Assembly: GCF_002135415.1 (NCBI RefSeq)
Contig: NZ_NEGJ01000005.1
Location: 186,001 to 250,000, forward strand
Direction of reading: 5' to 3'
Source of the DNA: Acinetobacter sp. ANC 3832
Lineage (GTDB): Bacteria > Pseudomonadota > Gammaproteobacteria > Pseudomonadales > Moraxellaceae
Length of the DNA: 64,000 nt
Each line of letters opens with the position of its first letter. Within the stretch, counting starts at the first letter, position 1. The notes below the pieces were generated by a model. The model saw nothing but the letters and a program-made list of their open reading frames with translations, had not been told where the DNA came from and made no database searches. This document shows, one piece after another, positions 29,301 to 39,221 of the stretch. Both the position numbers and the translations under genes were made by a program.

Positions 29301-29840
29301 TTAATGTGCTTTATCATGACAATGTTCATGCTGATGATGATTTGAGTGATGCTGATGGTTATTTGAACTTTGTTGATCTTGATTTAAACTTTGATCTAAA
29401 TCCTGCCGAATACAACAACCTTCCACATATTGGCTTGTCCCATCACAGTAAAATTCTTCTTTCCACACAGGCACTTCATGTTTGACCTGTTCCACCGCTT
29501 CTTCACACGCCTGAAATGCTTCACGGCGATGCGCTGCATAAGCAATGGCAATAATCGCCGTTTCACCAATATCCAAAGCACCAATTCTATGAATGACCCG
29601 TACATAAGACACGCCGTATTTTTGTTGTATGTCTTGTTCAATCTGACGAATCATTTTTTCCGCCACAGGTGCATAAGCAGTATATTTCAATGCTTGAACG
29701 GCTTTACCTTCATGATGATTGCGCACCGTGCCAATAAATACACCAATGCCCCCACATTCAGGAAAATTTTGAATGCCATCAAAAATATCCTGTGTAAATG
29801 CGTGGTTCTGAATTCGTGCAAAATGTTTCAGTGCTTGCAT
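29301..29840 (-). CDS. moaE: Molybdopterin synthase catalytic subunit with His-rich tail
   Basis: 179 residues from the ATG at 29840. The first 150 are an ordinary MoaE: GGIGVFIGTVRNHHEGKAVQALKYTAY, RIGALDIGETAIIAIAYAAHRREAF and the active-site lysine region VPVWKEEFY. After residue about 150 comes a tail of Gln, Asn and repeated His with one Cys (NNHQHHSNHHQHEHCHDKAH), not part of the usual enzyme (150 residues). The start overlaps the Shine-Dalgarno-like end of moaD (GGAGGTTGA). Confidence 0.92.
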   Translation of the reverse strand: MQALKHFARIQNHAFTQDIFDGIQNFPECGGIGVFIGTVRNHHEGKAVQALKYTAYAPVAEKMIRQIEQDIQQKYGVSYVRVIHRIGALDIGETAIIAIAYAAHRREAFQACEEAVEQVKHEVPVWKEEFYCDGTSQYVEGCCIRQDLDQSLNQDQQSSNNHQHHSNHHQHEHCHDKAH

Positions 29841-29842
29841 GA

Positions 29843-30094
29843 TCAACCTCCTGCAACAGGTGACAGCATGACAAGAGTACTGTCATGATTCAGTAGCGTT
29901 TGCCGTGACACAATATCTTCACCAATAGCGCAGGCACAGCGTTCAAGCATTTTTTGTGTATGTGGATATAACCGTTCCACTTGTGCTAAAACATCTGCAA
30001 TACTGCTTGAAGCTACACATTGCAGCATTAAATCACTCGGTAATTGCCGTTCAATTGCACCAAAGGCTTCAATTTTGATTTGAATATTTGACAT
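29843..30094 (-). CDS. moaD: Molybdopterin synthase sulfur carrier subunit
   Basis: 83 residues, ubiquitin-like fold, ending in the essential Gly-Gly (SPVAGG) that carries the thiocarboxylate. N-terminal beta strand IQIKIEAFGAIERQL and LLNHDSTLVMLSPVAGG match the family. It is placed two bases after moaA's stop and just before moaE, its partner. Confidence 0.95.
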   Translation of the reverse strand: MSNIQIKIEAFGAIERQLPSDLMLQCVASSSIADVLAQVERLYPHTQKMLERCACAIGEDIVSRQTLLNHDSTLVMLSPVAGG

Positions 30095-30096
30095 CG

Positions 30097-31224
30097 TTAA
30101 CCTCCAAGCATGTGCATACTGATTTTTCGGGATGCTTGTTGCGCTGTTCGGGCTTGAATGGCGTCATAGCCTTGTTCTTTTTTCCAAATATAAGCACCAA
30201 TTTTTTGCAATAACGCTAAATTTTCAAAGGTGCTTTCAGGCATCTTTTCAATGGTTGAAGTTGCTGATAACAATGATGCTAATGACAGCGCTTTAATTTC
30301 TGCTTTCAACGCTAAGCCTTTGGGTGCAAACAAACAGTTATACAATTCGCCCTGAGCTGTTAAACGAATCCGATCACAATCACCGCAAAATGAATGACTG
30401 ATCGTGGAAATAATACCAATCGGATGTTTATTGCAAAGATCTCTATGAATAAGATCATTCTTCATTAAAGAATGACTGATCAAATATTGCCGTGCAGGAT
30501 TGGCCCGATATTTAGCCAATGATTGTTCCTGAATTTGTACATCAAATTCAGTCGCCAATATCGTTAAAATCTGCTGCTCACTCACCACATCTGCAGCCGA
30601 CCATTTTTGATCACCATCAAGTGGCATAAACTCAATAAAACGCAACACAATATTCTGCTGAATCGACCATTTTGCCAAAGGTAAAATCTGATCGTCATTC
30701 ATATCTTTCATTAAAACCGTATTGATTTTAATCGGTAATCCAACTTCTTGTGCTGCAGAAATCCCCGCCAATACAGGAGCCAACTCTTTTTGGGTGAGTT
30801 GTTTAAATTGTTCAGCATCCAAACTATCCAGACTGATATTCAGATCATCCAAACCTGCATTCTTTAGTGCTTCAGCATATTTTTTTAAATAATGCGCATT
30901 GGTGGTCATCGAAATACGTTTTAAACCGATTTTTTTGAGTTGTTGTAATTGTTCAATAAAATGCACCACACCTTGGCGCATTAAAGGTTCACCACCTGTA
31001 ATGCGGATATGTTCAATACCTTGTTGCACCATAAAATGGCAAAACTGATAAAGTTCCTCAAAGCTGAGTAAATCCTGTTTTTTGACCCACTCAGGATGTT
31101 CAGGCATACAATAGACACACTTAAAATTACAGCGATCAGTCACTGAAATTCTGAGTTTGCGCTTTTGACGACCAAATTGATCAGCAAATACGGCTTGTGT
31201 TTCCAATGGCATCATCGCATTCAT
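30097..31224 (-). CDS. moaA: GTP 3',8-cyclase (radical SAM)
   Basis: First enzyme of molybdopterin synthesis. The radical-SAM cluster motif CNFKCVYC is at about residues 31-38, followed by RITGGEPLMR; the C-terminal second cluster is CGDCDRIRLTAQGELYNCLF, and the protein ends in Gly-Gly. The ATG at 31224 is chosen because AGAGGTGA lies at the right distance; a GTG nine bases upstream is too close to it. 375 residues. Confidence 0.95.
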   Translation of the reverse strand: MNAMMPLETQAVFADQFGRQKRKLRISVTDRCNFKCVYCMPEHPEWVKKQDLLSFEELYQFCHFMVQQGIEHIRITGGEPLMRQGVVHFIEQLQQLKKIGLKRISMTTNAHYLKKYAEALKNAGLDDLNISLDSLDAEQFKQLTQKELAPVLAGISAAQEVGLPIKINTVLMKDMNDDQILPLAKWSIQQNIVLRFIEFMPLDGDQKWSAADVVSEQQILTILATEFDVQIQEQSLAKYRANPARQYLISHSLMKNDLIHRDLCNKHPIGIISTISHSFCGDCDRIRLTAQGELYNCLFAPKGLALKAEIKALSLASLLSATSTIEKMPESTFENLALLQKIGAYIWKKEQGYDAIQARTAQQASRKISMHMLGG

Positions 31225-31370
31225 TCTGAGCACTCACCTCTTTGGGTATTTAAATTTTGCACTCTATTTATGCTTCAACTTAAAACGGCCCAATCTATCC
31301 TGATGACTTGTTGTGATTAGAGATTGCAATAAGTGTTCCAACTTTGTGCAAAAGTAAAAATTTGATTGAA

Positions 31371-32096
31371 TTAATGGAGAAATTTCAGTTGTTGATACTG
31401 CTGTAATTCATCCAATGAATTAATACTGTGGAAAAAAAGTGCATGATTTTTAAAACATGCCACCTGAGCGTGCAAAGATTCAAAACATTGCTTTAAACTG
31501 CGCTGTTTTTGCTCAAGCTGTGCCACTAATGTGGGCAGACTGCTACGCTTTAACAAACAAAATGGATATAAAGCAGTTTGATTCATTTTCGCATAAGCCA
31601 CTTCTGCCCTCGGGTTTTTAGCCAAAGCCTGATGCAACTTTGCCACGACATTGGACGGAATATAAGTCACATCACAGGGAACAAACAGCACATAATCAGA
31701 TTGCACATGCGACCACGCACTTTTAATCCCCATCAAAGGGCCTAAAAAGCCACGTTCATCATCCTGATAACAATGAATATTCGGAATAATTTTCTGATAA
31801 ATCGAATCATCCCGATGGCTGTTAATCCACACAGTCGTTACAGTAGATTTAAGTTGTTGATGGATTTTGATCAGTTGAATTTGGTCATCAAACTTCTGTA
31901 AAAGTTTATTGATGCCATTCATACGCCGTGCCTGACCACCTGCAAGAATGACCAAATCAGTGGCAGGATAAGCCATTTTCAAACTCACTTTCCGATACAT
32001 TCTTTTTACTGCTTTACTCAAATCTATTTTTTTAAATGTGTGTTCTTTCATGGCTTTTATATTCATTGATTTTAGATGAATCGCCTTTATTTTCAT
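31371..32096 (-). CDS. mobA: Molybdenum cofactor guanylyltransferase
   Basis: Adds GMP to molybdopterin, making the dinucleotide form required by the nitrate reductase next door. The nucleotide-binding signature LVILAGGQARRMNGINKLL begins near residue 48; ERGFLGPLMGIKSAW and LFVPCDVTYIPS follow. With the ATG at 32096, which overlaps nasA's stop (ATGA), the protein has about 40 extra basic N-terminal residues; the ATG at 31976 (MAYPATDLVIL) gives a normal length. The overlap supports the long form, the family length the short one. Confidence 0.9.
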   Translation of the reverse strand: MKIKAIHLKSMNIKAMKEHTFKKIDLSKAVKRMYRKVSLKMAYPATDLVILAGGQARRMNGINKLLQKFDDQIQLIKIHQQLKSTVTTVWINSHRDDSIYQKIIPNIHCYQDDERGFLGPLMGIKSAWSHVQSDYVLFVPCDVTYIPSNVVAKLHQALAKNPRAEVAYAKMNQTALYPFCLLKRSSLPTLVAQLEQKQRSLKQCFESLHAQVACFKNHALFFHSINSLDELQQYQQLKFLH

Positions 32097-34885
32097 GATA
32101 GTGCCTCCATCTGACAGATTTTAATCAAACCACGAATTTCAGGTAAACATGAACCACAATTGCCACCTGCTTTTAAACACGCTGTGACTTGTTTTTCATC
32201 AGTGATATTTTTGGCTTTAATGGTTTCAAGAATGCGGTTTTTGCCAACTTTAAAACAACTACAGACCAATGCACCCTCACTGTTGCCCATCGACATCGGT
32301 TGCCCTGCAAGTAAAGCTTTACGGTGCATGGCACTCAAGCGTTCCCGTTTAAACAGACTTGCAATCCAATCCCGATCAGGCAATAAAGCTTTAGGTGCAA
32401 TATATAAACTAGCAATTAAAATGCCATCTTTTAGCACAATGCTATGACTGATATACGCCGATGGATCTTCTACATTCAGCCATTCAAAACTTTCATCCTC
32501 AAAAGCTAAAAGTTCTTTGAGCTTTTCAGTGGTCGCAGACATTTGTCGACGATCTGCCAACTCATAACGGGTAGCTTTTGCTGTGGTGATTTTGGTCCAC
32601 CACACCATCTTATCCACTGCATTTTTTGTATAACATTCAAAACCTTGACGCACATATAACACGCCTTGCCACTGTGTATAAAAAGGCTGAATAATGACAG
32701 GTGTATGTTTAAATTCAGGCTCGCCCGAAATTACATCCACCACAGGATTGACCACTTTTCCAATTCTCGCATCGGACGCTGTTTGCTCTGTCCAATGAAT
32801 GGGGGCAAAAACCTGACCACGGCGAATTTTATCGCTCAGAACGACACGTAATACACAACTGCCCCATTTCGATTTCACTTCAACCAATTCAGTATCTTTT
32901 AAACCAAACTTCAAAGCATCCTGAGGATGAATCTCGCAATAAGGCTCTGCTTTATGGGTACTTAAATTGGCGGATAAACCTGTACGGGTCATGGTATGCC
33001 ATTGATCCCGAATTCGACCTGTATTGAGAATGAGTGGATATTCACTGTCAGTTTGATGTACAGGATGAATGACGGATGTGGCGATAAATTTGGCTTTCTT
33101 GTCGGCATGGCTAAAATGACCATCGGCATACAAACGTGCCACAGCATCTTCTTTTTGTTCGCTTGACCATACAGGCCATTGAATTGGTGCTAAATTTTGA
33201 TAATCGCTAATGCTTAAATCGGTTAAACCACTTAAATTAAAATAACGGAAAGTAGAATCATCTGTTCGATCTATAGGTTGTACATTTTGATAAGCAGATA
33301 ATTTCGCATGTTCTATAAAAATCTCATGGCTATTGGCAAATTCAAAACCATCAAAACCCATCTTCTTTGCGACTTGCGAAATCGACCACCAATCGGCTTT
33401 ACATTGTTCAGGTACAGCTAAAAAAGCATTTTGGCGGGAAATTCGTCGCTCCGAATTGGTGACGGTACCTTCTTTTTCACCCCATGCAAGTGCAGGTAAA
33501 AGCACATCCGCATATTGTGTGGTATCTGTATCCGCACAAATATCAGACACCACCACAAATTCACATTTTTCCAAAGCGCGTTTCACATGATCGGCATTGG
33601 GTAAACTCACCACGGGATTGGTCGCCATAATCCAAATAGCTTTGATTTGCCCACTTTCTACAGCCTCAAATAGATCAACGGCTTTTAGACCTGACTTTTG
33701 CGCGATGTGCGGACTGTGCCAAAATTCCTGTACCAATTGCTGATGTTGAGGATTTTCAATTTCCATGTGTGCCGCCAACATATTGGCTAGTCCACCCACT
33801 TCACGCCCGCCCATCGCATTCGGCTGTCCTGTCATAGAAAATGGCGCAGCACCAAGTTTGCCAATTTTGCCTGTTAACAGATGACAGTTGATAATACTGT
33901 TGGCTTTATTCACGCCTTGTGAAGATTGATTAACCCCCATCGAAAATAAACTCATGACTTTTTCAGTCTGAGCAAACTTTTGATAAAACAATTCTAATTT
34001 TTCGAGAGAAATCCCTGTTTTTTGTGCCACATCATAAATGGAGGATTCACTGTTGCTACTGTCCAAAGCCGCTGTTAAACCTTGAGTATGTGCTGTGACA
34101 AAATCGGCATCAACTGCGCCATTTTGATGCAAATGTTGCAATAGACCATTAAACAGTGCGACATCCTGTCCGGGTAAAATCGGTAGGTGTAAGTCTGCGG
34201 CTTCACAGGTCGCAGTAAAACGTGGGTCGATCACCACCACGAATAAATCCCGCTCTTCTTTGGCTTTCATGATCCGTTGATATAACACTGGATGACACCA
34301 TGCGGTATTTGAACCAACCAAAACCACCATATCGGTATGTTCAAAATCCTGATAACTTGCAGGAACGATATCTTCACCAAAAGCCCGTTTATGCGCTGCC
34401 ACGGCGGAAGACATGCACAGTCGTGAATTGGTGTCGATATTAGCTGTGCCCAAATAACCTTTCACAAATTTATTGGCGACATAATAATCTTCGGTCAGCA
34501 ATTGCCCCGATACATAAAAGGCCACACTGCCACGCTCATACTTATCTATACAGTATTGAAATTGTGTTGCAATTTTTGTCGTGACCGTATCCCAATCGCT
34601 TATTTCACGTTGTGCCTTACGTCCAAGCATCGGCTGTAAAACACGGCTTTCCAAGCCAAGCGTATCGGCTAAATTACTGCCTTTAATACACAATTTCCCA
34701 AAATTTGCAGGATGATGAATATCCCCGGTGACCGTGACTTTTTGCCCCAAAGTCTCCGTTTGTACTGTAGCCGTCACGCCACAACCCACACCACAGTATG
34801 GGCACGTAGAATCGGTGGTTTTAATATTATTGTCTGTATGACTTTCTGTGGAGCCGTGCAGTTCCATCATGGGAATACTCTTCAT
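32093..34885 (-). CDS. nasA: Assimilatory nitrate reductase, catalytic subunit
   Basis: 930-residue cytosolic molybdopterin enzyme reducing nitrate to nitrite. The N-terminal [4Fe-4S] motif CPYCGVGCGVTA is at about 29-40; the Mo-bis-MGD core includes SRLCMSSAVAAHKRAFGED, GSNTAWCHPVLYQRI and NTGRIRDQWHTMTRTG. A C-terminal BFD-type [2Fe-2S] domain is present (CSCFKVG and CLKAGGNCGSC, about 877-921), as in Klebsiella-type NasA. It lies between the NirD-FAD fusion and mobA. Confidence 0.95.
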   Translation of the reverse strand: MKSIPMMELHGSTESHTDNNIKTTDSTCPYCGVGCGVTATVQTETLGQKVTVTGDIHHPANFGKLCIKGSNLADTLGLESRVLQPMLGRKAQREISDWDTVTTKIATQFQYCIDKYERGSVAFYVSGQLLTEDYYVANKFVKGYLGTANIDTNSRLCMSSAVAAHKRAFGEDIVPASYQDFEHTDMVVLVGSNTAWCHPVLYQRIMKAKEERDLFVVVIDPRFTATCEAADLHLPILPGQDVALFNGLLQHLHQNGAVDADFVTAHTQGLTAALDSSNSESSIYDVAQKTGISLEKLELFYQKFAQTEKVMSLFSMGVNQSSQGVNKANSIINCHLLTGKIGKLGAAPFSMTGQPNAMGGREVGGLANMLAAHMEIENPQHQQLVQEFWHSPHIAQKSGLKAVDLFEAVESGQIKAIWIMATNPVVSLPNADHVKRALEKCEFVVVSDICADTDTTQYADVLLPALAWGEKEGTVTNSERRISRQNAFLAVPEQCKADWWSISQVAKKMGFDGFEFANSHEIFIEHAKLSAYQNVQPIDRTDDSTFRYFNLSGLTDLSISDYQNLAPIQWPVWSSEQKEDAVARLYADGHFSHADKKAKFIATSVIHPVHQTDSEYPLILNTGRIRDQWHTMTRTGLSANLSTHKAEPYCEIHPQDALKFGLKDTELVEVKSKWGSCVLRVVLSDKIRRGQVFAPIHWTEQTASDARIGKVVNPVVDVISGEPEFKHTPVIIQPFYTQWQGVLYVRQGFECYTKNAVDKMVWWTKITTAKATRYELADRRQMSATTEKLKELLAFEDESFEWLNVEDPSAYISHSIVLKDGILIASLYIAPKALLPDRDWIASLFKRERLSAMHRKALLAGQPMSMGNSEGALVCSCFKVGKNRILETIKAKNITDEKQVTACLKAGGNCGSCLPEIRGLIKICQMEALS

Positions 34886-34918
34886 GGATGCTCCTTAATC
34901 TAAATTGCTCTTTTAATT

Positions 34919-34938
34919 CCCCCTCCTTTTAGGAGGGG
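34919..34938. repeat. Small palindrome of a likely dispersed Acinetobacter type
   Basis: CCCCTCC and GGAGGGG pair around TTTTA, then TTAGGGGAGG follows, in the 69 bases between nasA and the NirD-FAD gene. Similar C-rich palindromes are common between Acinetobacter genes; I see only this copy here. Confidence 0.5.
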
Positions 34939-34954
34939 TTAGGGGAGGTTCTCA

Positions 34955-36589
34955 TCACCCTGCTTGTTTTAATGCAAAATCTCGACCAAACAGTAATTTA
35001 TTGCGAATACTTGAAATTGAGCTTTGATCTGCAATCAGTTCTGCATACCAAGCACCATCTTCAGTGTCACCAAACAACACGGCACCAATCATTTTGTCTT
35101 TTTGAATAATGATGCGTTTGTAAATCTGACGTTTTTCATCATTCAAAATAATGTCTTCATAATCTTCAGCTGATTCACTATTTTCCAAATCAATTCGACC
35201 TGCGGAAAACACATCACAACCACTGACTTTTAACTGCGTGGGTACAGTTGGCGCTTTAAAAGTTAAACTGCCATGCTCTGCCAAATGGGTCGCGCAAATA
35301 AAAGCTTGTCCCCACAATGGCTCAACCAATCCAAAAGTTTGATTACGATGTTCAATACATTCACCGACCGCATAAATACTAGGATCAAAAGTCTGCATGG
35401 TGTCATTCACCATCACGCCACGATTGCAACGCAAGCCTGCACTTTGTGCCAAAGTAATGTTGGGGCGAATACCGACAGCAAACACAACTAAATCTGCATC
35501 GAGGATTGTGCCATCTTTCAGTTTAATCTGACTGACATGCCCATCCTGACCCATCAATTCTGCGGTATTGGCTTCGGTGATGATCGAAATACCTTTGGCT
35601 TCAATACTATGGCGCAACATTACACTTGCTCTGCTGTCAAGCTGACGCTCCATAATCCGATCCATCAAATGCAATACGGTGACATTCATCCCCCGTTGCT
35701 TTAAGCCATAAGCTGTTTCAAGCCCCAACAATCCGCCACCAATCACCACCGCATTTTTTTTGTTTTTGCAATAATCAAGCATAGTATTCACATCGTAAAT
35801 ATCACGAAAGCTAATCACGCCTGTTAAATCTGCACCTGAAATAGGCGGAATAAAGGGTTTTGAACCTGTGGCTAAAATCAAACGGTCATAATCCACCACC
35901 TGACCTTTTTGGGTATAGACTTGCTTCCGTGGGCGATCAATTTTCACCGCAGGATCATCGGCAATAAAATTGATATTTTTCGACTGATACCACGAATGTG
36001 GATGCAACATTATATCTTCAATGGTTTTTTCACCGGATAAAACAGGCGACAGCATAATGCGGTTATAGTTACCCCATGGTTCTTCACCAATCACCGTAAT
36101 ATCATAGCGTTCAGGTGCCATATCCAATAAATCTTCCAAGCAACGCATACCTGCCAAACCATTACCCACCAAAACAAGTTTGGTTTTTTCCTGTGAAGAT
36201 GCATTGTTGGTAATATAGGTTTTTTGTGCTGTCGGGCAGACAAAAACACAACCATTTTCAATCTTGCTTGGAAAAACCAAGAGTTTTTGTTCTTTATCTT
36301 CCAAGCAACGCCCTGTTGCAAGGCTAAAATGTTGTTTATAAATAGGCGATGCGACCACACGTTCGCCCTGTAAATCTCCCACAATCCCCCGTGACATCAC
36401 AAAAGCCTGACTGAATGGATCTTGATTGCTTAAGGCATAGACCCGTTTTTCATTCCCGACACGGAATAATGCAATTTGTTGTTTATGGATGATTGCACCC
36501 ACACCTGTATTTGGCGTGATATCGGCAAGTTGACACACTTCAACCCATTCCATCTCATCGGTTGGATTGACGCTTTTTAAAATAGTCAT
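34955..36589 (-). CDS. NirD-like domain fused to FAD/NAD(P)H oxidoreductase
   Basis: 544 residues. The first about 120 resemble the nitrite reductase small subunit NirD (WVEVCQLADITPNTGVGAII...GERVVASPIYKQHFSLATGRCLE), a Rieske-like fold without cluster ligands. Residues about 137-540 are a pyridine nucleotide-disulfide-type FAD protein: VLVGNGLAGMRCLEDLL, DRLILATGSKPFIPPI, NAVVIGGGLLGLETAYGL. The second half looks like NasB and probably passes electrons from NAD(P)H to nitrate reductase; the first half should serve NirB. So one chain may belong to both reductases. Confidence 0.85.
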   Translation of the reverse strand: MTILKSVNPTDEMEWVEVCQLADITPNTGVGAIIHKQQIALFRVGNEKRVYALSNQDPFSQAFVMSRGIVGDLQGERVVASPIYKQHFSLATGRCLEDKEQKLLVFPSKIENGCVFVCPTAQKTYITNNASSQEKTKLVLVGNGLAGMRCLEDLLDMAPERYDITVIGEEPWGNYNRIMLSPVLSGEKTIEDIMLHPHSWYQSKNINFIADDPAVKIDRPRKQVYTQKGQVVDYDRLILATGSKPFIPPISGADLTGVISFRDIYDVNTMLDYCKNKKNAVVIGGGLLGLETAYGLKQRGMNVTVLHLMDRIMERQLDSRASVMLRHSIEAKGISIITEANTAELMGQDGHVSQIKLKDGTILDADLVVFAVGIRPNITLAQSAGLRCNRGVMVNDTMQTFDPSIYAVGECIEHRNQTFGLVEPLWGQAFICATHLAEHGSLTFKAPTVPTQLKVSGCDVFSAGRIDLENSESAEDYEDIILNDEKRQIYKRIIIQKDKMIGAVLFGDTEDGAWYAELIADQSSISSIRNKLLFGRDFALKQAG

Positions 36590-36639
36590 GCAAATTCTCC
36601 TTGATCTTATTCAGTACAAATACTTAAGCTTTCAACCGC

Positions 36640-39186
36640 TTAAGCTTCAACCATCGCAATACGGCTCACATCACGTTCTGCTGTGGTTTTTGGACGGATT
36701 TGCCCACGTTCAGAGGCAAACTGAATATGTGGGTCATTTTGTTGTTCAGCTTTTGCATTAATAAAGGTGATAAAGCGTTTACGTACTTCAGGATCTTCAA
36801 TTGCAGTACGCCATTCATCCTGATAAGTACCAACCACATGCGACATACGGCGTTCCAATTCATCCGCGATGTCTAAAGAATCATCAATCACGACAGCTTT
36901 TAGATAATCCAAGCCCCCTTCCATGTTGTCACGCCATACTGAAGTTCGTTGTAAACGGTCAGCAGTTTGCACATAGAACATAAAGAAACGGTCAATATAA
37001 CGAATTAAAGTTTCAGTATCCAAATCGGAAGCCAATAATTCTGCATGACGAGGTTTCATCCCACCATTACCACAGACATATAAATTCCAACCTCGTTCTG
37101 TCGCAATCACACCGACATCTTTACTTTGTGCTTCGGCACACTCACGGGTACAACCTGAAACTGCCATTTTAAGTTTATGTGGTGAACGTAAGCCTTTATA
37201 ACGATTCTCTAAAAAGATCGCCAAAGCCATAGAATCATCGACACCATAACGACACCAAGTACGACCTACGCAAGATTTAACAGTACGAAGGGATTTACCG
37301 TAGGCATGACCTGATTCAAAACCGGCATTGATGAGCTTTTCCCAAATGTCAGGCAATTGATGCACTTGCGCCCCAAATAAATCAATGCGTTGCCCACCTG
37401 TGATTTTGGTATACAAGCCATAATCTTTCGCCACTTGTCCAATGGCAATTAAACCTTCAGGGGTAATTTCCCCGCCTGCAATTCGTGGCACAACCGAATA
37501 AGAACCATCTTTTTGAATATTGCCCAAGTAATAATCATTGCTGTCCTGTAAGCCTGCATGCGTGGGTTTTAAAACAAAATCGTTCCAACAGGAGGCTAAA
37601 ATATTCGCTACCGTTGGTTTACAAATATCACAACCTAAACCATGCCCATGTTGATGGATTAAATCATCAAAAGTTTTAATTTCATTGACCCGTACCAAGT
37701 GATACAGCTCTTGACGTGAATAAGCAAAATGCTCACATAGATGGTTATTAACCGTCACGCCCTGACGCTGTAATTCAGATTTTAAAACCTGTGTTACCAA
37801 GGCTGAACAGCCACCACACGCCGTTGCGGCTTTGGTGCATTTTTTCAGTGCGCCCAATGAGGTTGAACCCTCTGCAATGGCCGAACAAATATCTGCTTTA
37901 GACACGTTATTACATGAACAAATCGTTGCGCTGTCAGGCAGTAAATCAACACCACTGCCCCCACTTTTAGAGGGTGCATTGGCATAACCCGGCATAATCA
38001 AACTTTCAGGGCTTTCTGGAACCGCTAAGCCATTCAACATCATTTGCAAAAGGTCGTTATATTCTTTGGCACAACCAACCAATACCGCACCCAAAAGTTT
38101 AGTTTTTTCAGCATTCACCACAATTTTTTTATAAATCATGGCATCTTCATCTGCATAAAAATAGCTGAGTGCATTCGGTGTCATGGCGTGGGCATCACCG
38201 ACTGATGCCACATCCACACCCATCAATTTCAGCTTGGTGCTCATATCCGCACCTAAAAATGCAGTGCTTGTCTCATCCATAACATGCTTGGCTGCAATAC
38301 GTGCCATGTCATAGCCGGGTGCAACCAAACCATAAATTTTATTTTGCCATAATGCACATTCACCAATGGCGTAAATGTCTTCATCTGAGGTTTGACAATA
38401 ATCATTAATACTGATTCCGCCACGTTCACCCATGTTCAAACCACTTTGGCGCGCTAATTCATCACGTGGGCGAATGCCTGCTGAAAATAGAATAATGTCG
38501 GTTTCAAGCTCTGAACCATCACCAAACTTCATCACATGCGTGGTTGATGTGCCGTCTTCAATGGATGATGTGGCTTTTTGGGTGTGAACTTTCACACCTA
38601 AATTTTCGATTTTTGAACGTAAAACTTTACCGCCCAAGTCATCAATTTGTACTGCCATTAAACGGGGCGCAAATTCCACCACATGGGTGTCTAAATCTAA
38701 ATCTCTTAATGCTTTGGCCGCTTCCAGTCCAAGCAGACCACCACCGATGACTACACCTGTTTTAGCATTTAAACTTGCAGCACGAATGGCATCAAGGTCA
38801 TCAATAGTCCGATATACAAAGCAGTTCTTACGTTCATTGCCCGGAATAGGTGGAACAAAAGCATAAGAACCTGTTGCTAATATCAATTTATCGTAGGCAA
38901 TCACATCACCATGATTGGTCGTAATGCTTTTATTGATACGATCAATAGCAACCGCTTTGGTGCTTAAGCGCAAATCTATTCCATAAGCATCTGCAAAATC
39001 GCTACGGCATAAGGTTAAATCTTTAACTGATTTTCCTGAGAAATACTCAGTTAAATGCACACGGTCATAGGCTAAACGCGGTTCTTCAGCAAGGATTGTG
39101 ATTTCCACTTCATCGCCTGCGTGCTCAAGCACCGATTCGATAAATTTGTGACCCACCATGCCGTGACCAATCATGACTAATTTCAT
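36640..39186 (-). CDS. nirB: Assimilatory nitrite reductase, large subunit
   Basis: 848 residues from the ATG at 39186 (behind TTTGAGGAGAATTG). N-terminal FAD/NAD(P)H domain (MIGHGMVGHKFIE; LILATGSYAFVPPIPG; VVIGGGLLGLEAAKAL), a BFD-type [2Fe-2S] domain (ATICSCNNVSKADIC; TACGGCSA), then the siroheme/[4Fe-4S] half with TVKSCVGRTWCRYG and SGCTRECAEAQ and CGNGG. It reduces nitrite to ammonium in the cytosol. Siroheme comes from the cysG product. Confidence 0.96.
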   Translation of the reverse strand: MKLVMIGHGMVGHKFIESVLEHAGDEVEITILAEEPRLAYDRVHLTEYFSGKSVKDLTLCRSDFADAYGIDLRLSTKAVAIDRINKSITTNHGDVIAYDKLILATGSYAFVPPIPGNERKNCFVYRTIDDLDAIRAASLNAKTGVVIGGGLLGLEAAKALRDLDLDTHVVEFAPRLMAVQIDDLGGKVLRSKIENLGVKVHTQKATSSIEDGTSTTHVMKFGDGSELETDIILFSAGIRPRDELARQSGLNMGERGGISINDYCQTSDEDIYAIGECALWQNKIYGLVAPGYDMARIAAKHVMDETSTAFLGADMSTKLKLMGVDVASVGDAHAMTPNALSYFYADEDAMIYKKIVVNAEKTKLLGAVLVGCAKEYNDLLQMMLNGLAVPESPESLIMPGYANAPSKSGGSGVDLLPDSATICSCNNVSKADICSAIAEGSTSLGALKKCTKAATACGGCSALVTQVLKSELQRQGVTVNNHLCEHFAYSRQELYHLVRVNEIKTFDDLIHQHGHGLGCDICKPTVANILASCWNDFVLKPTHAGLQDSNDYYLGNIQKDGSYSVVPRIAGGEITPEGLIAIGQVAKDYGLYTKITGGQRIDLFGAQVHQLPDIWEKLINAGFESGHAYGKSLRTVKSCVGRTWCRYGVDDSMALAIFLENRYKGLRSPHKLKMAVSGCTRECAEAQSKDVGVIATERGWNLYVCGNGGMKPRHAELLASDLDTETLIRYIDRFFMFYVQTADRLQRTSVWRDNMEGGLDYLKAVVIDDSLDIADELERRMSHVVGTYQDEWRTAIEDPEVRKRFITFINAKAEQQNDPHIQFASERGQIRPKTTAERDVSRIAMVEA

Positions 39187-39221
39187 TTCAATTCTCCTCA
39201 AATATTCTTATTCTTTTGATA

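Noticed and set aside
29219..29485. + strand ORF rich in Asp, His and Asn at the moaE end
   Set aside because: It is the complement of the His-rich moaE tail and moaCB upstream region; no ribosome site or domain.
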